From Nymphalis io (lineage: Eukaryota > Arthropoda > Insecta > Lepidoptera > Nymphalidae), in NCBI RefSeq assembly GCF_905147045.1, contig NC_065906.1, positions 10,788,001 through 10,852,000 on the forward strand: 64,000 nucleotides of DNA. Reading direction: 5' to 3'. The notes below the pieces were generated by a model. The model was not told the DNA's origin and made no database searches. It saw nothing but the letters and a program-made list of their open reading frames with translations. Made by a program: the position numbers and the translations under genes. Each line of letters opens with the position of its first letter. Positions within the stretch are counted from its first letter, which is position 1. This document shows positions 58,389-64,000 of the stretch, one piece after another.

Positions 58389-58630
58389 ATCCTGGGACAT
58401 TATTCACACAGGGCTATCTGATCCCAAGCTAAGCAAAGCTTGTGCTATGGAAAGCAGACAACTGATATACGACATAAACTACTTTTCTTTTGTAAATACA
58501 TACTTGTATTGTACAGACTCAGGACAAACAGATATGTTCATGCACGCAAATGTCTGTCCTGGGTGGGAATCGAACCCACAACCTTCGGCATGAAAGGCAA
58601 GTATCTACCAACCATGCCAACCGGCCCGTC
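58389..58630 (-). mobile_element. SINE A, full length
   Basis: Tail tatcctgggacattattcac through to the head with the reverse complement of ggttcgattcccaccc. ORFs 58440-58670 and 58550-58846 run through it and are not genes. Confidence 0.87.
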
Positions 58631-59049
58631 TTATACTTATTATATATTACTATGTGGTGGTATGTGGTAGCTTTACATTACTTATTTTTGACGTATTATG
58701 TGATTTTATATGCGAGAGTATTATGGTGTCGTTCCTTTAGCTATTTCAAAGGAGATTCTAGGTTTATCTTTAATCTTCACAGAGATAATTACAGTGAAAT
58801 CCGGTTAGAACCCCCTCAGCCCCGTTACGTTGCATTGTTATCTTAACCAATCTACTTAAGAGCAAAGGTGGCCGTCCTGTGATCGTATCTTTGTGGAAGT
58901 AACTACATAGTTTAATTTATTTGCAATCATATTCTATAAATTACCAGTTTAGAAGTAAATTTTCTAAGAAAATAATTGATTCATGACTGTCCAACAATAC
59001 GTATTAGACAAGCGTAGTAGAATAAGCTCCTAATCTTTTCCTTAAAAGC

Positions 59050-59224
59050 AACAGCATATTTTGTTGTGTTCCGGTTTGAAGGGTGAGTGAGCGAGTTTAA
59101 CAACATTAACCAGGGCCATAACATCTTAGTTCCCAAGATTGAGTGCCAGTGTCTGTGGCTGGTGGTGTTTATTTAATATCAGGTGCCCCATTTGCTCGTC
59201 CGCCATTCTAACTTATATGTAAAA
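59050..59224 (+). mobile_element. Metulj-like SINE, 5'-truncated
   Basis: tgttgtgttccggtttgaag, cataacatcttagttcccaa, then a shortened body and tail atcaggtgccccattt. Confidence 0.78.
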
Positions 59225-60387
59225 GTATAATAAGTAAATTAATGCTTTTTTTATTTTATTTTGGCGAATGTCTGTATTTAATGTGATAAAGTATAAGAGA
59301 TGTGTCAATGATTTGGTGAACATATATAATTTAGTTGTACATAATATTTATCACATAACGTGAAAGTTACAAAAATGTATAGTGTGGATACTCAATTATT
59401 TATAAATAAAACACAGTCATCGATTGACTTGTGTGTCCTTAATAAAATAGGTCACATGAAAAATTAAAGTATTTGGACAAATCGTAAATTCAAACAGACG
59501 CCACGGCTGTCAACTGTATACAGTAGTATATCTGTGTATATAATTAACTGGCTGTTTATTATTGGAATAACGATTTCACCACATTATACATTTATATAAT
59601 GTTATAAAAAATATATTCTTCAATAATCAAGTACGTAAAACAGATGTAGGATATTAACAATTAAAATTGATCTTAGTTAATAATCTGTTCATGAGCTATT
59701 TTATAATAAGAATTCTATTCGATATTTAAATGTATTAAACAGTGAAATTAAGTCAAATCTATCAGATGTCTAGATGGGTCTTCTACTTCATATAAAATAT
59801 GCTACAATACCTTTAATTTACAAAATATCTTATAGTAAGCACAACGTGCAAGAAATCACTGTCGTTATATAATACTAGTTTCCGCTCGCAGCAAAAATGC
59901 GTGTGAGGGAGAGCTAGGTATTTCTTGTCCTTTTCTGTACACCCGAATAGTGTGCATGCAAATTTTCAAGATGATCGATTAGGAAGTTCACATGTAACTG
60001 TAACAAACGATTAAATAATAAACTCACTTTATATTATATAACGATAGAAAAACTGACAGAGCAATTTAAGATAAATTTATCTCAAAAATGTAAAATCGCC
60101 CCGGTATTACCGAACAGGTAACTTAAGACTGCACTCCTCTCTAATCAAGGAAACTACGGAATCTCGTTATGATGTATAAGTGACTCGTGGAGCGAAACTA
60201 ACTCGATTGATGCACTCTACTGGCAAATTGTTGAGGCAATGCTGATTTTGCCTCCTTCTTCACAGTATTATCTTCGATAAATTGAGGAGCATGTCACGAT
60301 GTCTCGTTCGATTTGTTATGCACCATCTTGAGATACAAGATAGCACATAATAGTGCTATTTTGATTAATCAACATTTATTGTTTCTT
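59225..60387. other. AT-rich spacer with a dispersed repeat
   Basis: 59880-60005 is the inverted counterpart of the gtacagaaaagg repeat. 60180-60320 is less AT-rich and unassigned. Confidence 0.45.
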
Positions 60388-60671
60388 GAGCTGATATGGA
60401 CCAGCGGTTAGAAAATGTGAAACTTAATCAATGATTGCGGGTTCAAAGTCAGGATACTACATCATTTTTATGCGCTTAATTTGTGTTTATCTCATGCTCG
60501 GCGATGAAGTAAAACATCAACAGGAACTCTATGGTTAATTCGCTGAAATTCTGCCACATGTTATGCTCAATGCTAAACCCGCATGGATTAGCGTGGTGGA
60601 ATAAGCTCCAAGACTTTTTGAAAAGGGGAGAAGGCCTTAGCTCAGCAGTGGGACAATTACAGGCTGTTACT
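60388..60671 (+). mobile_element. SINE B, near full length
   Basis: gagctgatatggaccagcgg head, gcgggttcaaagtcagg, gcgtggtggaataagctcc and cagcagtgggacaattac tail. Confidence 0.85.
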
Positions 60672-60783
60672 TATAAGTAGCTATTAGCTACATATAAGTT
60701 GATACAATATTTATTCCACAAACTTATTTTTACGTACATTGAAAAAAATAATAGTATAAACTTGTTCTAATCTATTCGATCTT

Positions 60784-60900
60784 TTGACCGACTTCAAAAA
60801 AAGAGGATAGATTTTTTTTATGTTCACTGATCACTCGAAAATGCCTTTAACGAGTACGATAGCTGTTGAGGTCGATTGAAGTGGTCCCTTAAATTATTAT
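60784..60900 (+). mobile_element. 5' end of the AACCGACTTC DNA element
   Basis: gaccgacttcaaaaaaagagg is close to the terminal repeat at 23907, followed by ttcactgatcactcg. The other end is not seen. Confidence 0.5.
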
Positions 60901-61384
60901 TTTTTTTTTATATCTATTGTATTGCAAAATATTAACGTACGTTTTTATTTCAATCAGTAAAATAAGAGTTATTAGTGAGTTTCTAGATAAAATTCGATAT
61001 CATTTATTATGTTTCCGTATACTGATATGATATGAATAGCAATGTGAAATCCAGGTAGGTAGGTAGTCTATCAAAATAGGTAATCATCCACGAAAAGGAA
61101 AAGGAAGGCACGTGTGTGTAATCATTCGTTTCTTGTACAATACGATCGGATCGTGTTAGGAACACGTGTTTACAGATGTAGATCCACCTGAGCTTTAGGA
61201 GATGATGTCAGAATACGTTTTCTGCTAAAGCCTTTTTTTCTAACATGTTAAGTCTATATGTAATAAAACTACAAAGCCCGTTTTTATATCGATAGTGGTA
61301 ATTATGTAAGCTATAAGTAGAGGTAGACTAAATTCTAAAACAAATATACTTTAACTGCTATGTGTTAGGAGTGCGAAAGTGAAT

Positions 61385-61512
61385 TTGTTTCAAAGTCAAA
61401 GTCAAATATCTTTATTCAATATAGAAGCGTTACACTTGCTTATTGATTGTCATAATTCTACCACCGGTTCGGTAGTAAACACCTCAGATCTGAGAAAAAC
61501 CGGCAAAAGAAA
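61385..61512 (-). mobile_element. LINE 3' UTR with TTTGAC repeats
   Basis: On + it starts caaagtcaaagtcaaatatc (TTTGAC repeats on minus), then ctttattcaatatagaagc (AATAAA on minus) and ctaccaccggttcgg. A widespread lepidopteran LINE 3' end. The 102-codon ORF 61379-61687 is not a gene. Confidence 0.7.
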
Positions 61513-61920
61513 CTCAGCGGAGTATTTTTATATCTCATTTCTTTACGAAAAGTGCAATACATATACAACACTAGCCAAATTATATTATATTGTATTTATT
61601 TGTTTGTTACGCTTACGTCTTAACTATTCAACTGATTATGAAATTTTGCATATAATTTTTCTGGAGTACAACAACAACAGTAACTAACACCTTAACGCCT
61701 CAGCTCCTTCACAAGCAGATATTTATAAAATAAAATATATTACTATTAAAATTAACGAATGAAGGAATATGTATTAAAAATCACATAGTAAATATATGAA
61801 TTAACAACATTTGAGAGTGATTAAATAAAAAATATAGTTATAATTTTTGTATTCGTATAAACAGCTGACTGACCTGACCTGATCGCCGAGAATGAGACGA
61901 TTTTTTTGTTTAAGAAAGAA

Positions 61921-62075
61921 TTAGGCGGCCTGGCAAATAGGCCACCTGATGGTAAGTGGTCACCACTGCCCATACATATCGGCGATGTATGAAATATATT
62001 GCTGTTTAGCGGTAGAATATCTGACAAGTGGGTGGTACCTACCCAGTCTGGCTTGCACTAAGCTCTACCATCAAG
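61921..62075 (-). mobile_element. Metulj-like SINE with internal deletion
   Basis: Tail ggccacctgatggtaagtgg, then from gcgatgtatgaaatat directly to attgctgtttagcggtagaa and the head; about 100 bp is missing. Confidence 0.83.
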
Positions 62076-62634
62076 TGAAATTTAAACAGAATTAAGCATA
62101 AGAATTTTTCGTCAATCAATTGCCCTACTGTCACCCTACAATCTTTGATTTAGCTTCTGACTACTGAGCTATTGCGACAATACTTGCCTTTAATTAATTT
62201 TAATTTGTTTTTTTTTTTTCAATAAAATACGTAAAAATAAGAATCAAAAAGTATTAATATCTTCCGCGATACAAATGTATTCACAAAGCAGCGGTATCTT
62301 ACACAGTAGGTGGGCAATGTTCATCTGTTTTTGACCTATAAAAACATCGGTATTTAACATTTCATTTTTTTTTTTTGTATTTCTTGCGAACTTTTTTTCA
62401 AGTCACATTTGAAAAAATTCTTATACGCGTTGTATCGTAGACTGCTTTGTATAGAACGAATGATGTTTCGACAGCTTTTTTATTTTTAAATGAGATAAGA
62501 TTTCACGAGTATTCCTTAACTTGCTTATTGAATGCCACACTTTTAAATGTCGTGGGATTATTACTTTTTCTGCTTTCTGATTACTCGCTATCGCAATCTT
62601 AAATATTTCCGATGTATTTTCACAGTACACCAAG

Positions 62635-62705
62635 AGCCGTGATGGTCCAGAGGTTATAAGACGAGAATCTTAACCGATGATTCAGAATTCAAACCTGAAT
62701 AAGCA
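62635..62705 (+). mobile_element. SINE B head only
   Basis: agccgtgatggtccagaggt, gaatcttaaccgatgat and a decayed B-box-like attcaaacctg. Confidence 0.65.
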
Positions 62706-63104
62706 ACAATGAGTTTTGAAGTGAAAACTTTTTCAGGCGCATTGCGCTGGTTTATCGTAGAGAATAGACTCGTGGCTTCACATCACCGACATGCGAATGT
62801 TAATATAATGAAATTGTTGAAATTACACATAATTTAAGTATTGTGGAAATAAATGAGAATAATAATGATTGAAATTTATGTGTATACAAATAATGTACGT
62901 GTATTTTAACTTTTCTTTATTTAAATTAAGCTGCATCAATATTTTGTATCGAGTTTGCGCTATACTGTATATTTTAATGAATTAAAAGCTATATAATAAA
63001 AAGGATACAATTAATATTTTACTTGGAGTGCCAATAGATGTGGTAATTGAACAAATATATTTAACAGTTTCAAGTTTTCACTTCAATCAGCAATCCCTAT
63101 GACT

Positions 63105-63266
63105 GCTTGTTTTTGATGTACTTAATTTGTATTTATAATTTATCTCATGTTTGGATGAACGAGTACATCATTATAAATACTGCACGGTGGAATAAGGTCT
63201 TAAGTCATCTATTCCTGCAAACAAGAGTAAACTTTGCTTAACAATGGGACATTTACCATTACTTTT
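63105..63266 (+). mobile_element. SINE B body, decayed
   Basis: ttgatgtacttaatttgtat, atttatctcatgtttggatg, cacggtggaataag and aacaatgggacatttacc in SINE B order. Confidence 0.6.
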
Positions 63267-63441
63267 TAAATTACATCATCATTCAAAATTTTGGTAGCTG
63301 TACATTTAAACATTTAATATAAATCCTGTAAAAAGTGCTCATAAAATGTTACTTGAAAAGTTATACGATCGTCGATACGTCATCTATTTCTTTGTCTTCT
63401 AAATCAGACATTGTGATCCTCATAATCATGCGCTCATATAT

Positions 63442-63672
63442 TTAATTCAATTCAAGCGACTTCAAGCTTTCATTAGCTTGCATATTGTGACAGATGAGCC
63501 GTATTGATATGTCCTCACCTGCGTCGAAAGCGAAGTTATGTTTCCAATTTCGCTCCGGAGGTTGGAGATGAGATGTTATTGCATTCCAACATCCAGTTTT
63601 ACTCTTTGTGTATCCGAAAATCTCGCATTGAATCCGAGTATTGCAATGGTATTGATAAATTAAAAAATTCAC
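63442..63672 (-). other. ORF of 76 codons with a donor-like site, unrecognised
   Basis: A less AT-rich block with a consensus donor (cgcag|GTGAGG at 63519/63518 on minus). Two frames look protein-like (GYTKSKTGCWNAITSHLQPP; LISNLRSEIGNITSLSTQ, the latter after a stop). No domain is recognised and no strong acceptor is seen. Confidence 0.18.
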
Positions 63673-63822
63673 ATACCCATTGCTGAATATTATTATTTGA
63701 TTTCACTAAAATGATTGAGAGCTATGGGTATTCAGCTCATCACGTTATACATTTAAAATTTAAGTATATATATTACCCTGAGATATTTAATAGGCTAATA
63801 ATATTATATATCTAAAGAAATG

Positions 63823-64000
63823 GTTCAGTGATTAAAACACTTTATTCACAAACCGAAGATTTTGGTTTCGGTCTGCGCCACTGAATATCGAAATGTTTTG
63901 AAAATGTAAAATATGTGCATCCAGGAACCTGGAAGGCTTCTGAGCGTCGTGGTGGAATAATCTCCAAATCCAAATCTCTTTAAATGGAGGGGAGGACAAT
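63823..64000 (+). mobile_element. SINE B, diverged, runs off the window
   Basis: atggttcagtgattaaaacac head, then gcgtcgtggtggaataatctcc and gaggggaggac at the window edge. Confidence 0.7.

Noticed and set aside
61379..61687. 102-codon ORF
   Set aside because: Starts in a LINE 3' UTR repeat read antisense to the element.
1..64000. CRISPR arrays, integrons, prophage, bacterial operons
   Set aside because: No regularly spaced direct repeats, no dense coding, and eukaryotic SINEs and LINEs throughout.
1..64000. Telomeric TTAGG arrays or large satellite DNA
   Set aside because: Only short microsatellites and one 20-bp minisatellite are present.

Overview
The window is animal nuclear DNA, almost certainly from a butterfly or moth and most likely a nymphalid. 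It is strongly AT-rich and has no long open reading frame; the longest is 114 codons, about what chance gives at this base composition. It is packed with short interspersed repeats of well-known lepidopteran types. I see no intact protein-coding gene, rRNA, functional tRNA, CRISPR array or bacterial-style operon. It reads as intergenic and/or long-intron sequence.

Four SINE families dominate. (1) A Metulj-like SINE of about 300 bp has a head containing ctggtggtagggctttgtgc, a tail accacttaccatcaggtgg, and an A-rich end. There are more than 25 copies and fragments; the best are at 28272, 37453, 51693 and 1763. (2) SINE A, about 250 bp with a tRNA-like head, lies at 5469, 7216, 9861, 32151 and 58389. 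(3) SINE B, about 300 bp and tRNA-like, lies at 12968, 33190, 42794, 49593 and 60388 plus many decayed pieces. (4) SINE C, about 370 bp and tRNA-like, lies at 39268, 42171, 44869, 19995 and 41941. There are also 5'-truncated non-LTR retrotransposon remnants: R1/Jockey-type at 1284 and 6705, RTE-type at 35695, Jockey/CR1-type C-terminus at 57179, and LINE 3' ends at 34035 and 61385. One DNA-transposon-like element has 14-bp terminal inverted repeats (23907-24587).

The best hint of a host gene is a pair of exon-like blocks on the + strand, 19072-19193 and 25841-25982. Both have canonical splice signals, their codon phases match, and their translations resemble consecutive parts of an S1 (trypsin/chymotrypsin) serine protease. 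The catalytic His and Asp positions appear to be lost, so this would be a serine protease homologue or a decaying pseudogene. A possible third block is at 27240. The identification is by eye and needs a database search.

Other structures of note: a SINE ending in a 32-bp fold-back palindrome (9009-9076); a LINE with a 15-bp target-site duplication and an internal deletion (6690-6989); a SINE B inserted into a Metulj copy with a 12-bp duplication (49581-49914); tight hairpin pairs at 6010-6089 and 27740-27879; and a 3' tail shared between a LINE fragment and the Metulj SINE, which suggests the mobilising partner. Repeat-poor stretches near 15.8-19 kb, 41.6-41.96 kb and 45.2-48.4 kb are the most plausible places for cis-regulatory DNA.
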